A stretch of 61,029 nt of DNA. Source: Myxococcales bacterium (GTDB lineage Bacteria; Myxococcota_A; Polyangia; Haliangiales; Haliangiaceae). Below, piece by piece: positions 28,399-38,372 of the stretch. The translations under genes and the position numbers were made by a program. Numbering within the stretch: position 1 is the stretch's first letter; the number at the start of each line of letters is the position of its first letter. The notes below the pieces were generated by a model that had not been told where the DNA came from, ran no database searches, and worked only from the letters and a program-made list of their open reading frames with translations. The DNA is taken from NCBI GenBank assembly GCA_016706545.1, contig JADJJK010000060.1, forward strand, positions 1-61,029, in the 5' to 3' direction.

Positions 28399-31300
28399 AC
28401 CTGCTTGCTCCCCAGGCCCATGCGCAGCCACAGGTGAACGGAGGGCTCGGTGTCGCGCATCGAGGTGGGCGCGGCGAACTTCTTCTCGGCCTCCGACATC
28501 GCCTGCTCCAGCGGCGGCAACAGCATGGGCCGCTGCAGCCCCTTCTTGTCCGCGTCGTAGCGCGAGTAGCCGCGCGGCGAGGTTGTTGCGGGCCGCGTCC
28601 TCCACCGCGCTGTTCCAGGCATCCACCAGGTCCTGCGCGCGCGCCGCCACCACGCTCGCCGCGTCCATGGCATCGCCGTTCTGCCGCTCGGCGCGCTCGC
28701 GCAGCACGGCGATGGCCCGCGCCGTCAACGCCGGGTGCTTTGGCACCTTCATCGCGCCGGCCGCCGGCATCAGCTCCGGGTGGCCATGGCGGATCATCGC
28801 GATCAGCACCGCGGCGAGCGCGCGGTCCAGGGCTGGCTCGGAGAACGGGGTCACGCTGGTCGCCTCCACCCAGCCGTAGAAGCTCTCGTGATAGGCGCAG
28901 AAGCGCTCGTAGAACGAGCGGTCGCGCACCCGCCTGGGGTTGTAGCAGGTGATGACCAGCCCGGGCCGATCCGGCTGCCTGCCCACCTGGCTGCGTGGCC
29001 TGGATGTACTCGGAGGAGGTGGTGGGCTGTCCGGCCACCACCATCAGGCCCAGCCGGTTGATGTCCACACCCACCGAGATCATGTTGGAGGCCAGCACCA
29101 CGTCCACCCGCTGCTTGTCGTCGATGAAGGGCTTGTCCAGTCGGTCCTTGGCCTCCTTGATCTTGGCCGTGGACTCGCGGCTGGTCAGCTCCACGATGTG
29201 CTCCACGCGCCGCCGCGCCAGGAACGGGTGCTCACGCTGTCCGATGGGGCCGCGCCGGTCGATGCTCGCCGTGCGCTGCGGCACCTCGTCCTCCACCACG
29301 CGGCGCATCGCGCCCAGCTCGCGCAGCGCGTTGAAGTACCCCACCAGCGTCAGGTATGCGTCCGCGCCCTGATCGCCATCACCGCGCGGATCGAAGTGCT
29401 TCTGCGCCGCGGCCAGCGCGGTCTGGTACACGCGGGCCAGCGTGGCGCGAAACGCGCGCCCTGGCGCGGCGATGCCCAGGTACAGGCGGCCGTCACTCTG
29501 ATGATCGACGCGGGCAAAGAAGGTCTCGCCGGGGTCGGGGCCCTGCGGCGGGAAGGCGTGGACCTCGGCGCCGGCCCATCAGGTTGCGCACCTGCTCGAC
29601 GGCGCGGCGCACCGTGGCGGTGGAGGCGAGGATCTTGGGCCGGACGGCCTTGCCCGTCGCGTGGTGCGTACACAGCTCTTCGATCGCGGTCTCGTACAGC
29701 CCCACCAGCGTGCCCAGCGGGCCGGAGATGAGGTGGAGCTCGTCCTGCACGATGAGCTCGGGCGGCAGCAGGCCCTGGGGCAGCGCACCGCGCCGCGCGG
29801 CAGCGCCTCACCGTGCGCGATCATCTCGCGGGCCTTGCTGGCGGCGACCTTGCCAAACAGCATCCCGGCCTCGGCGCGCCACGGCAGCATCGCGAACTTG
29901 TCCACCGTGCCCACCAGGAACGCCGGCAGCTCGCGGTAGACCTGCTCGTCGACGAACACCACCGGCAGCCCATCGTGGTGGTTGGCCGGGCAGAACTTGC
30001 AGGCATCGCTCTGGCAGCCGACGATCACCGCCCTGGGCTTCTTCTGATCATCCAGGGTCAGGCTGGAGCGTCCGAGCGGCTCGCCGCACCACGGACAGTT
30101 GGCCAGCGGGCACGGCGACGCGCCGGTGCCCTTGCGGAACTCGCCCAGGTCGGCCTTGACCTCCGCCATGGTGTTGCTGGTGGCGCTGCGCCCTACCCAC
30201 AGCCCCACCGAGAAGCGCTCGCCGCCCAGCTCCTCGGGCAGCTCGCGGCGCAGCAGCTCCAGCGCGCAGATCAGCGTGGCCGCGCGGCCGAGCTGATCCA
30301 GCGTCAAGAGCCGCAGCGTGTAGCGCAGCAGCACCGCCACCCCGCGACCGCCGTGCGCCTGGCCCTGACCGCGCAGCCGGCGCAGCACCAGCGCGAACGC
30401 GATCACGCCCAGGTAGGCCTCGGTCTTGCCGCCGCCGGTGGGGAAGAAGATGAGCTCCACCGTGGCGCGGTGCTCGTGCTCGCCGTCGGCCACCGAGGGC
30501 AGGCACAGCAGCACGAACGCTAGCTGGAACAGGTGCCAGGTGGGCTCTTCCAGGCCCAGCCGCTGCCGCGCTTGCCGCGCCATCGCCTCGTTGGCCAGCG
30601 CGAACGCGCGCCGCGCCTGCACGCTCTGCTCCAGCAGCGCGATGCCCTCGGCGATGCGCTGTCGCGCCGTCTGCGCGCGCGCCAGCAGCTCCTGCACCGT
30701 GTCGCGGTCCGCGGCCTCGACCGGCTGCGCGCGCTGTCGCTCGATCCAGCGCCCGTACGCCTCGGGCAGCGCGCCCAGCGCCTCGCGCACCGCCTGGGCC
30801 GTGGTCAGCTCGGCCAGCGCCTTGATCCGCCGCTCCACGGTCAGCGCGGGATCGTCCGGATCCAGCTCGTTGCTGGTGACCACCCGCCTCACCTCGGTGC
30901 GCGGCATCCACGTGGTGCACACGCTGGTTGGCGCCGCGCCATCCGGCGTCGCGGCGGCCGCCTCCACCGAGACGTTGTGCCCCACCGCGTACTCGCAGAT
31001 CTTGCGGTACTGCAGCGAGGACACCTTGTCGTCGAAGTGCTGGCCGCGCCGCAGCGCCGGCCGCGCCTGGAAGCCCCCCGCGTACTGCACCTCGAGCGAG
31101 ACCTGAAACAGGTACGTGGCGTCGCGCCGGCCTCGATCGCCCTGCGCGCGCTGGTTCACCACGAACGCGCTGAGCGCTCGCGTCCCCGGCCGCGGGGTGG
31201 AAGAGAGCCCCAGCGAGGTCTCCACCGAGATCCCCGGCAGCTCCGGGATGGTGTGCGCGCGCACCAGCTCCCCATCGCGCAGCGATAGCTTCACCTCGTA

Positions 31301-31744
31301 CGGACCGCGCGCGTGGCGCCGCCAGCTCGGCCGAGTGGTCTTCTTGGCGCCCTCTGGATGAAACGGCACGTACTCCGCGCAGCGCAGGAGGATCGTGACG
31401 TGGTCATGCCCCTCGCACATCGCCGCGGGCGGCAGCAGCACGGAGAGCCCCAGCGACGCCGGCATCACCGTCTTGCGCCGCGAGCCCGGCCCCGCTGGCC
31501 GCACGTCCTCGGCGGTCGCGTCGTCCTCCTCGCCTTCGCCCTCGGCGTCCTCGGAGTCCGTGTCCTCCTCGGGCTCCGGCACCGGCTCCTCGCTTCGCCC
31601 CTCCTTGGGCACCAGGAACCCGGTCAAGTAGAAACGAGACGGCGCGCGGTCTAGCTCCTCGGCCTCAGCGTAAGGACCCACGAGGTCCACTTCGAGCGCA
31701 TGCACCAGATGGGCTCGTACCTGCGATGCTGGGACCCGGCTCAC
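28395..31744 (-). pseudogene. drmA: DISARM helicase DrmA, frameshifted (four indels)
   Basis: Large SF2-type DISARM helicase of about 1116 codons. The proposed start is GTG 31744 (SRVPASQVRAH follows); the true coding signal begins there with ALEVDLVGPYAEAEELDRAP and YLTGFLVPKE. An acidic linker, Walker A FFPTGGGKTEAYLG (about residue 433), then VQDELHLISGPLG, FDPRGDG, SNMISVGVDINRLGLMVVAG and SEYIQAT..VGRQPDRPGLV follow in order. The frame breaks near 29790, 29570, 28989 and 28578; the break at 28989 falls inside the helicase motif and is restored by removing one C. All four look like single-base indels. The C-terminus ends PSVHLWLRMGLGSKQV, overlapping drmB. Confidence 0.85.
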
Positions 31745-31808
31745 CGCCTGCCAGCATAGCGCAGGGCCGCGTCGACAGGGCGCAAGGGGCACATCGGAAG
31801 ATCGCGAT

Positions 31809-33326
31809 CTAGAAGCTCCATCCAAGCCACGCGGTCGCGCCGCCGCCGGTGGGGACCGCGCCAAAGCTCTGAGGCGCGGCCCTGGTCCTCGCTGGCGCCG
31901 CTCCAGGGCGTGGTCGCATCCAATAGTAGACCGCAAAGCCTGCCAGCCCCACGGACGCGCCAAAGAGGCCGTAGGCGTAGGGCGCGAAGCCAGCGCTAGT
32001 ACACGAGGCGCCCGCGGACCCGTCGCAGGAGCCCCGGCGGTCGCGCTCGAGCAGCACCACCCCGGCGCCAAAGGCCAGCGCGGAGCCGCTCGCGGCCACG
32101 TAGGCTGGCCAGCGAGCGGGCGACTCCTTTACCGTCAACGGCGTCTCTGCTTCGATCATGGCCACCGTGTCGAGCGGCAGCGCCGAGGCGATGAGGTGGT
32201 CGTTGACGGTCTCGCCGCCGGAGACCACGTAGGTCTTGATCGCCAGGAGCTTGGCGTCCGTCATGCGCCCGTCCATCACGGCGAGCGCGGTGCCCAGGTG
32301 CCGGCCGCTCTTGACGTCGTACAGGCTGGCGGAGACGGCGCGGTAGCCGTTGTAGATGCGCGAGCCCAGCACCACCACGCGCGGCCCCGCGCTGATGGCC
32401 TGTGCCAGGGACACGGCGACGGAGCCCTCCGAGCCACGATCTCGGTCGGAGTCGAACACCAGCGACGCGGACTCCTGCGTCAGCAAGAGCGCGCGGTCGA
32501 GCTGCCAGTCGATGGTGAGCCGGACCGACTCGTTGGCCCGGACCGGGACTTCGTACCGGCGCGCGCCCGAGGCGGAGGTCTTGACCAGCACGCGGTAGAC
32601 GCCAGGCAGCACGCTGCCCTCGAAGGCCCGGTTCGCGCCGAGGCTCTCGTTCACGCTGACCACCGCGTCGCGCTCGCTGACCTCCACGAGCAGCGTGCCG
32701 CGGCCCATCGCGGTGAGCTTGGCCTCCGCGGCGCGATAGAGCCGGTCGGCGATCGGCCCGAAGTCCGTGAACACGTCCTCGCTCTTGCTGGGGAAGGTGC
32801 GGACGAACTCCTCGGCCACCTGCGCCGCCGCCTGGGGCAAGCGCAGGCGGCTGCGGCACAGCGCGAGATACAGCATGGCCTGGCGGTACACCGGGCGCCC
32901 CACCTCCGTCGCGAAGATGAGCGGGCTCAGCTGCGCCTCGGTCACCAGCGCCGCGAGCAGCTTCTCGCCGGCCTGGAAGCGCCCCCGGCGGTACTGCGCG
33001 ATGCCATCGTTGAAGGAGGCGCGCGCCGCGGAGAACCGCGCCAGGAGGCTGCTATCCGCGGGGTCCTTGGGGGCAGACAGGGGCGGCAGCGGCCGGCGCG
33101 GCCCCAGCGCCTGGGCGATGGCGGTCGGCGACGCCACGAACCCTCCCACCGAGGTCAAGCTGGCGCGCACCGTGGAGGCCCACTCGCGCTCCTGCGGTGA
33201 GGGCCCCCCCACCCAGGACTCGACGATGAGGATCTCGGCGGACGCCGTCTGGGCGCCGGCGAGCGCCCAGGTCATCGCCGCCGCGGCCACGGCCAGGCGA
33301 CCCACGCGCGTGCGGCGAGAACTCAT
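31809..33326 (-). CDS. Secreted PEGA-like protein with two C-terminal membrane helices
   Basis: This 505-residue protein starts at MSSRRTRVGR (ATG 33326), giving a signal peptide ending near AGAQTASAE. Residues about 95-225 are helical and TPR-like (tracking FNDGIAQYRRGRFQAGEKLL and LYLALCRSRLRLPQAAAQVAEE). A PEGA-like beta module follows (LLVEVSERDAVVSVNESL, GVYRVLVKTSASGARR), then two hydrophobic helices (AAYVAASGSALAFGAGVVLL; YAYGLFGASVGLAGFAVYYW) and a tail ending WLGWSF. It is the last gene of a three-gene cassette that lies inside the DISARM locus. Confidence 0.7.
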   Translation of the reverse strand: MSSRRTRVGRLAVAAAAMTWALAGAQTASAEILIVESWVGGPSPQEREWASTVRASLTSVGGFVASPTAIAQALGPRRPLPPLSAPKDPADSSLLARFSAARASFNDGIAQYRRGRFQAGEKLLAALVTEAQLSPLIFATEVGRPVYRQAMLYLALCRSRLRLPQAAAQVAEEFVRTFPSKSEDVFTDFGPIADRLYRAAEAKLTAMGRGTLLVEVSERDAVVSVNESLGANRAFEGSVLPGVYRVLVKTSASGARRYEVPVRANESVRLTIDWQLDRALLLTQESASLVFDSDRDRGSEGSVAVSLAQAISAGPRVVVLGSRIYNGYRAVSASLYDVKSGRHLGTALAVMDGRMTDAKLLAIKTYVVSGGETVNDHLIASALPLDTVAMIEAETPLTVKESPARWPAYVAASGSALAFGAGVVLLERDRRGSCDGSAGASCTSAGFAPYAYGLFGASVGLAGFAVYYWMRPRPGAAPARTRAAPQSFGAVPTGGGATAWLGWSF

Positions 33327-33372
33327 GAGCTGCTCCCTGCGCTGGCCTGGGTTGGCGCGCGTTGCTTGCCGG

Positions 33373-34686
33373 TCACGGGTTGTACTCATCGGCGCCGATG
33401 TCGGCCGGCGCGGTGCGCGGTTGCCCATCAATATCGACGGCCGCCGGGCCGGTCAACGCGCTCGCCGGATCGGCCATGCCGCGCACCGGGCTGGCCGCCG
33501 ACAGGTGGAGATCGCCGGTGGTGGTGTTGACGAACATCGGGTTCAACGCCACGTTGCCCGTCCCAGGCGGGAGCGTGCCGGGCGTCGCCACCGAGTAGGC
33601 GTGCTGGCAGGTGCCGCCAAACTGCGCCCCCATGGAGGGGGTGACGTTTTCGCTCAGGATGTTGTTGCGGGCGGTGAACGTCATGGGGTCGCAGTGGATC
33701 GCAGGGCCGATGCCGCCCGTCGTCACGTTCTTGTTGAAGCTGTTGAACTCCAGCCGGTTGGCAGGGTTCTGGGGCGTCGAGATTGCAAGCCCTCCAGCTA
33801 GTCCATTTATGTTTCCGTTGCCGAAGAAGAAGTTGTTCACGATGGAGAAGGTGCCGCCGGTTACGGAGATGCCGCCGTTGGTGTTGCCGGAGAAGGTGGA
33901 CTGGGAGACGGTGAGCGCGCCGCCCCTGGCGGTGATGCCCCGCCCCTGGTTGCCGGTGATCTTCACGCGTGTGAGCGTCAGCTTGGAGTGCCGCCGTTGG
34001 GCGTCAGGATGATCGCGTCGGCGTCGGTGGCGCCGGAGGCGCCGGTGATCTCGAGGTCGTAGATCTTCACGTCGGTGGTGGGGCTCCGGATCTCGAGGAT
34101 CTGCCCATCGCCGTCGCGGTCGAGCTTCGCGCCAGGGTCGGCGAGGATGGTGACGACCTTGCCGTCGATGATCGTGACCTTGCTGTCCTTGACCGCGTTG
34201 CCCGCGGCTACCTTGATGTAGGGCCTTGCCTCGCAGGAGCGCGGCGTCGAGCGTGGCGCACGGCGTAGCCCTGGTGCAGGAGGCGCCGGTGCCGCCGCTC
34301 GCCACGTACGCCACCTGGTCCTCGGCGCCGCACGAGCCATCTGGCAGGCAGGCCATGGAGGTGGGGCAGTCGGAGTGGGCGGAGCAGCCGCGGCATGCGT
34401 TGTCGGTGCCGCAGACGGGCTCTTGCCCGGTGCAGGCCGCGGCGCTGTCCGGCGTACACTCCACGCAGGTGTTGGTGGTCGCCACATCGCAGACCGCGGT
34501 TGGCGCGGCGCAGTCGTCGTTTGATTTGCACGCGCAAAAGTGGTTGGGGCGGTCCGCGCAGTACGCTGGGTCGTCCTTGTAGAGGAAGCACCCGGCCGGG
34601 GCCCCGAGCGCCAGCGCGCCCAGCATGCAGGCGAAGAGCAAGAGGAGCGCGCGCAGCGCGAACGAGCTGGAGTGATTCTTCGGCAT
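33373..34686 (-). pseudogene. Cys-rich lipoprotein with right-handed beta-helix, two frameshifts
   Basis: A signal peptide with lipobox APAGC is followed by a Cys-rich region (CADRPNHFCACKSNDDC, CRGCSAHSDC) and a right-handed parallel beta-helix domain with Asn ladders (VSQSTFSGNTNGGISVTGG, SIVNNFFFGNGN, ARNNILSENV) ending DIGADEYNP, typical of DUF1565/choice-of-anchor proteins. The frame is lost near 34230 and recovered near 33988; the intervening stretch reads correctly in another frame (PYIKVAAGNAVKDSKVTII), so two compensating indels are present. It is the middle gene of the envelope cassette. Confidence 0.7.
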
Positions 34687-34703
34687 ATGCGACGTCCCCA
34701 TGG

Positions 34704-35834
34704 TCAGAAGGCCTTCATCCAGGTCAAGGTGGCGCCGCCTGGTCCCACCGTCAGCGTCGGTCCGGATGCTGGTCGCGGCCTGGCCGCGCGCGGGGCGAGG
34801 AGGTGGAGGAGCGCGCCTGCGCCGACGCTGACCGCGCCCGTCACCAGGACCGTTGCCCCAAACGACGCGGAGTCGAAGTACTGCTCGCGGTGATCTTCGC
34901 CTGGGCCCTGGGCCTGGTCTTCATCCAGCGCGATCAGCACGCCGCCGGTCACCACCGCCGCGGCGCCCACGCCCAGCAGGCCCCAGATGGCGGCCGTTCG
35001 CCATGCGTCGTTGCCGCCCGGCGTCACCTTGCCACCTGGCCCGGTCTGCCCGCCGGCGGTGGCTGCGCGCAGCGTGATGGGCACCGCCAACGTCTGTCCC
35101 TCGGCGACCGTCACCTTGCGGAGCTCGGACTCGAAGCCGCTCATCTCCACCGTCACCGTGTGCGCCCCGGGATAGGTGGGGATCCTGACTCGGCTCTCCA
35201 TGGCCCCGCTCTCGGCCGGCAGGGCCTCGCCGTCGAAGTAGATCCACGCGCCCGCGGGCGTCACGGTGACCTCGACCACCGTGCGCCCTGCCGTCATCGC
35301 CGCGTCGTGGATCAGGGTGCGCACCAGGTCGCTCGTCGCGGCGCGGAGCTGGGCGCCATCGCAGGAGCGGCAGAAGCGCTCCGCCGCAGAGGGCGCCCCG
35401 TTCTCGGACAGCACCACGGTGGCGCTGAGCTGCAGCACCGCCGCGTCGTCCGGGGAGGTGCCCACTTGCAGAAACAGCAGGCGGTCTGCGCCGCGCGCGG
35501 ACATGAGCGGCGCCAGACATGGCAGCGGCCGGTCCCGCTCCACGCAAGTGGCCGCCTCGCGCGTGGCCTTGGCGTCGAGCGCGGTCGAGGCGAGAGTCCA
35601 CCCCGCCTCCTTGGCCGCCGCCTCGGCCGCCAAAGCGAGCGCCTTGGCGTCCTTGCCGTCTTTGCCGTCCTTGCTGTCCTTGCCTTCCGGTGTCTTGCCG
35701 CCGCTCATGACGGCGACCAGCCCGGTCCCGGCCTCTGCGCGGTGGCTCCCGAGCGCCAGCAGCACAGCGGTTGCCACGAAGGCCGCGCGGACGGCGAGGC
35801 CGCATCGCCTCGCCCAGGGGAGAGCATCGATCAT
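34704..35834 (-). CDS. Secreted PEGA-domain protein
   Basis: This 376-residue protein has a signal peptide (about residues 10-35), a short collagen-like Gly-Lys-Asp run (GKDSKDGKDGKDAK, about 47-64), a domain about 65-190 that may resemble other myxobacterial envelope proteins, a PEGA module (VVEVTVTPAGAWIYFDGEAL, TYPGAHTVTVEMSGFE), a Gly-rich linker and two membrane helices (WGLLGVGAAAVVTGGVLIAL; VLVTGAVSVGAGALLHLL). The C-terminal TLTWMKAF resembles the WLGWSF end of the third cassette gene, so the two proteins share an architecture. Confidence 0.7.
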   Translation of the reverse strand: MIDALPWARRCGLAVRAAFVATAVLLALGSHRAEAGTGLVAVMSGGKTPEGKDSKDGKDGKDAKALALAAEAAAKEAGWTLASTALDAKATREAATCVERDRPLPCLAPLMSARGADRLLFLQVGTSPDDAAVLQLSATVVLSENGAPSAAERFCRSCDGAQLRAATSDLVRTLIHDAAMTAGRTVVEVTVTPAGAWIYFDGEALPAESGAMESRVRIPTYPGAHTVTVEMSGFESELRKVTVAEGQTLAVPITLRAATAGGQTGPGGKVTPGGNDAWRTAAIWGLLGVGAAAVVTGGVLIALDEDQAQGPGEDHREQYFDSASFGATVLVTGAVSVGAGALLHLLAPRAARPRPASGPTLTVGPGGATLTWMKAF

Positions 35835-36273
35835 GACAGTCCTTCCAGAAAGCGTTCACGCGCTCGCGCGTGCGTTCGTTCCTCACCAGGCGCGCCCTGC
35901 GCTGCTACGACATGTGCTTCGGTGAACGTGCGGATCATCTCTCGCCCCATGCTGCGCCCAGAGTCTGTGCTGAACCTGCGGTGAGCAACGCCCGAGTATT
36001 ACCTGGTTCCTCGTCCTCAAGAAAGCCGGGCCTCCCCGCGATGTGACCTTTGCGGCCGGAGTGTGGCCGCCGCTGGCGGCGGACGCTCCACCCACCTGCA
36101 CCACGGGCCTCGCCTGGCTGCTCCGCTCCACTCGCTGATGGGATCGTCTTCACGCGCTCGGAGCACTGGTTCGTACGCGGCGCACCTGGCCGCCATCGGC
36201 GGCGTGGAGCGTGTGCGGGCCGCGGTCAGCCCCGCGGTGATGACGCCGCTGGGCGAGTTGACGTACCTCCAGC
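35835..36273. other. Intergenic region upstream of the envelope cassette
   Basis: These 439 bp lie between the transposase 3' end and the PEGA gene start and probably hold the promoter of the three-gene cassette. Short open frames occur on both strands but none has a recognisable domain or ribosome-binding site. Confidence 0.4.
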
Positions 36274-37026
36274 TCACGCCGAGCATCGAGACGGCGAGCT
36301 GCCAGGGACCTCGGTGGGGACCAGCAAGCCATGGCGGCGCCATCCGGTGGCCAGGAGCCAGGTGCGCGCGGTGGCGGTGGGACGAGGCTGGCGCTGCAGG
36401 AAGGCCAGCCAGTCGGGGGAAAAACCCAGACACGCCTGTCCGCGCGGAGCGCGCGGGCAAGCGTGAAACCCATCGAACCAGGGGGCGCTGGAGAACGGGT
36501 CGAGCCAGTCGCGGGCGAGCTGACGTCCACGCTCGGCGGCGTGGTGGCGCGCGTTGAGCAATACGTACCGCAGCGCATTGCGGACCTCGCGCGGGGTGCG
36601 TAGGGGGCGGGCGTGATAGCGAGTGGCAAACAGCGAGCCGGTGCGCCCCAGGAGCCGGTTGATCCCGCGGGCGAGCCTGACTTGTAGCCCCTGCATGCCG
36701 CGGGCGAGCGCGGTGGCTCCCTCGGCTTCGACCATGAGGTGCAGGTGGTTGTGCAAGGCGTTGAACTCGACGACGCGGAACGTCGGCTTGTGCCCGCCCG
36801 CGGCCAGCGCGGCGCGGATGGTGGCGCACACCTTGCCGCGGCGCAGGCTCTGCACGCCCGGCTTGATGCGCAGGGTGACGTGCAACGGATGGCGGGCGGC
36901 GAAGCGCTCGCGAGTGTCATGGCTCACCGTCTTGCGGCCGCGCGGCCGGCCAGCGCCCGGGCGCCAGCCGCCGTGGCCGGTGGGCTTGCGCGCGGAGCCC
37001 AGCGTGAGCTGTGCGGAGCGTGCCAT
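36274..37026 (-). CDS. REP-associated tyrosine transposase (RAYT, Y1 family)
   Basis: This 250-residue HUH-type transposase starts at MARSAQLTLGSARKPTGHGG. Motifs: HPLHVTLRIK near residue 44, HNHLHLMVEAEG carrying the HLH metal site, and GSLFATRYHARPLRTPREVR followed by ALRYVLLNARHH, whose Tyr is the likely nucleophile. It belongs to the TnpA_REP (RAYT) group, which acts on palindromic REP sequences and is usually single copy. A perfect palindrome lies 9 bp upstream of the start codon. It separates the drmMI/AlbA_2 block from the rest of the DISARM locus. Confidence 0.85.
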   Translation of the reverse strand: MARSAQLTLGSARKPTGHGGWRPGAGRPRGRKTVSHDTRERFAARHPLHVTLRIKPGVQSLRRGKVCATIRAALAAGGHKPTFRVVEFNALHNHLHLMVEAEGATALARGMQGLQVRLARGINRLLGRTGSLFATRYHARPLRTPREVRNALRYVLLNARHHAAERGRQLARDWLDPFSSAPWFDGFHACPRAPRGQACLGFSPDWLAFLQRQPRPTATARTWLLATGWRRHGLLVPTEVPGSSPSRCSA

Positions 37027-37034
37027 TTGATTAC

Positions 37035-37059
37035 CGGCGCAGATTAGCAATCTGCGCCG
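37035..37059. promoter_or_regulatory. Perfect 11-bp palindrome upstream of the RAYT gene
   Basis: CGGCGCAGATT and AATCTGCGCCG are separated by AGC, giving an 11-bp perfect inverted repeat with a 3-nt loop. It lies 9 bp before the transposase start on the minus strand and overlaps a weak -10-like TAATCT that has a TTGCAA 17 bp upstream. It could be a REP-type target of the transposase or an operator. Confidence 0.7.
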
Positions 37060-37360
37060 TGAGTTGCAATTCATGATGCGGTGTAAGTGCGGTGTGCTGC
37101 ACTGCATGATGGGCGTCGGGGCGGGCTGTGGACGGTGCCGGGCTATGGACAACCGCGCCTGGCGAGCCAGGCATGCCGTCGGTGGGCGTAGGCGGCGCGG
37201 TTGACGCACAGCCCTTGGAAAGGCGCATGCGGTGGCGGGCGGCACGGGTGATGGCGTGCCTGCGCGCCTTTCCACACCGCCACACAGCCCCTGCTACTTC
37301 GCAGAATCCAGATTTTTTGTTTTGATTTGAGAGAGAGAACGGACCTGAATCCGACTCCAA

Positions 37361-37455
37361 GGTTCTGGAGACCCGCTCCTGCGAGAGGGAGTGAGCGCAA
37401 AGGGGAGCGCGTGGGCTGCGCCGTCACCTGAGTGTAGGGGCGGGTCTCCAGAACC
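37361..37455. repeat. 16-bp inverted repeat pair with 63-bp spacer
   Basis: GGTTCTGGAGACCCGC at 37361-37376 is an exact reverse complement of 37440-37455; with one mismatch the arms extend to 19 bp. The pair sits between the RAYT gene and the AlbA_2 gene, next to a locally AT-rich tract (37300-37330). Confidence 0.85.
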
Positions 37456-37516
37456 GCCCGAATGGCGCCCATTGCAGCGCGTCGATCATCGGGTAGCAGC
37501 CGGGCTGCCTGGCTCG

Positions 37517-38359
37517 TCAGCCCTGGGGGTGGCCATCGACGAACCTGAGTTCGCCGTTCTGATCGTATTCAATGTCGAGGTGAAGAAGCAGGGTTGGTTG
37601 GCCGTGACCATCTCGCCAGCACTCGCGGATCAGGCCGTAGGGGATGGTGATGGATGGATATCCGTTCCCGCTCCCCTGTGAGGCCTGAAGGGTGAACGTG
37701 CTGTCGGTGACCTGGCTGAATGTAAAAGGCAAACTGTGTTTGCGGTACCACCGCTGAGTCGTCCCGCTCCATTGTAGGTAGCCAGGACTCAAGACGATCG
37801 CCCCACTGGGTTCTGACTTCGTGGCTTCATCAAAGGCGATCTTGGCGGCGCGGGAACCGTTCATGCGGAGACGCTCCAGCTCGTCGGGGTTGAGGTAGTG
37901 CTTGCCGTGGTTGTTGCGGGTGACCGCCTGCATGGTGTGGTGCTGGCGGTCCCACAAGATGATCGGGATGCGGCTGGGCGGGACGTTGACGGCAAGGAGA
38001 GTGCCGCTGGGGTGTGGGATGATCTCGATGTAGTGGGTGAAGGTGTTGGGGACGCAGTAGTTGGTGATGGCCTCTTCGATCCCCGCGCGGAGCTTGTCGG
38101 GCTCTTGGACGGGGTTGAACCCCGCAGCAACTTTGAGCTTGCTGGCGTTCATCTTCTCGGCGACGCCGATGAGGAGGCAGCCGCCTTGGTGGTTGGCGAA
38201 CTGGGTGACGTCTCGGCAAAGCTCCAGCGGGTCTTTATCCTCCTTGGTGCCGAAGCCAGGGATGGCTGCTTTGAAGTCCAGGTGAAGTCCCTCAGTGGTG
38301 TGGTCGAGCTGGATGGCGGCATCGACATCTGCTGCGGTGTGAAGGTACCGAGGTGGCAT
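37517..38359 (-). CDS. AlbA_2/Schlafen-type ATP-binding protein
   Basis: This 280-residue protein has an N-terminal AlbA_2 (divergent AAA-4, Schlafen-like) domain: EGLHLDFKAAIPG (about residues 23-35), LELCRDVTQFANHQGGCLLIGVAE (in two parts around 46-69), and LAVNVPPSRIPIILWDR. The C-terminal 100 residues are unassigned. It begins 14 bp after drmMI ends, so it is probably in the same transcript. It is not one of the standard DISARM genes; a defence role, for example as regulator or nuclease, is inferred only from place and family. Confidence 0.75.
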   Translation of the reverse strand: MPPRYLHTAADVDAAIQLDHTTEGLHLDFKAAIPGFGTKEDKDPLELCRDVTQFANHQGGCLLIGVAEKMNASKLKVAAGFNPVQEPDKLRAGIEEAITNYCVPNTFTHYIEIIPHPSGTLLAVNVPPSRIPIILWDRQHHTMQAVTRNNHGKHYLNPDELERLRMNGSRAAKIAFDEATKSEPSGAIVLSPGYLQWSGTTQRWYRKHSLPFTFSQVTDSTFTLQASQGSGNGYPSITIPYGLIRECWRDGHGQPTLLLHLDIEYDQNGELRFVDGHPQG

Positions 38360-38372
38360 GTCAGTCCTCGTC

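Noticed and set aside
26533..28986. An 817-residue drmB with a long N-terminal extension
   Set aside because: The first ~195 codons encode the drmA C-terminus read in the same frame after a frameshift; the DUF1998 start and ATGA overlap place drmB at 28398.
37361..37455. A transcription terminator for the AlbA_2 gene
   Set aside because: The arms are 63 bp apart and no T-run follows on the minus strand; it fits an inverted repeat better.
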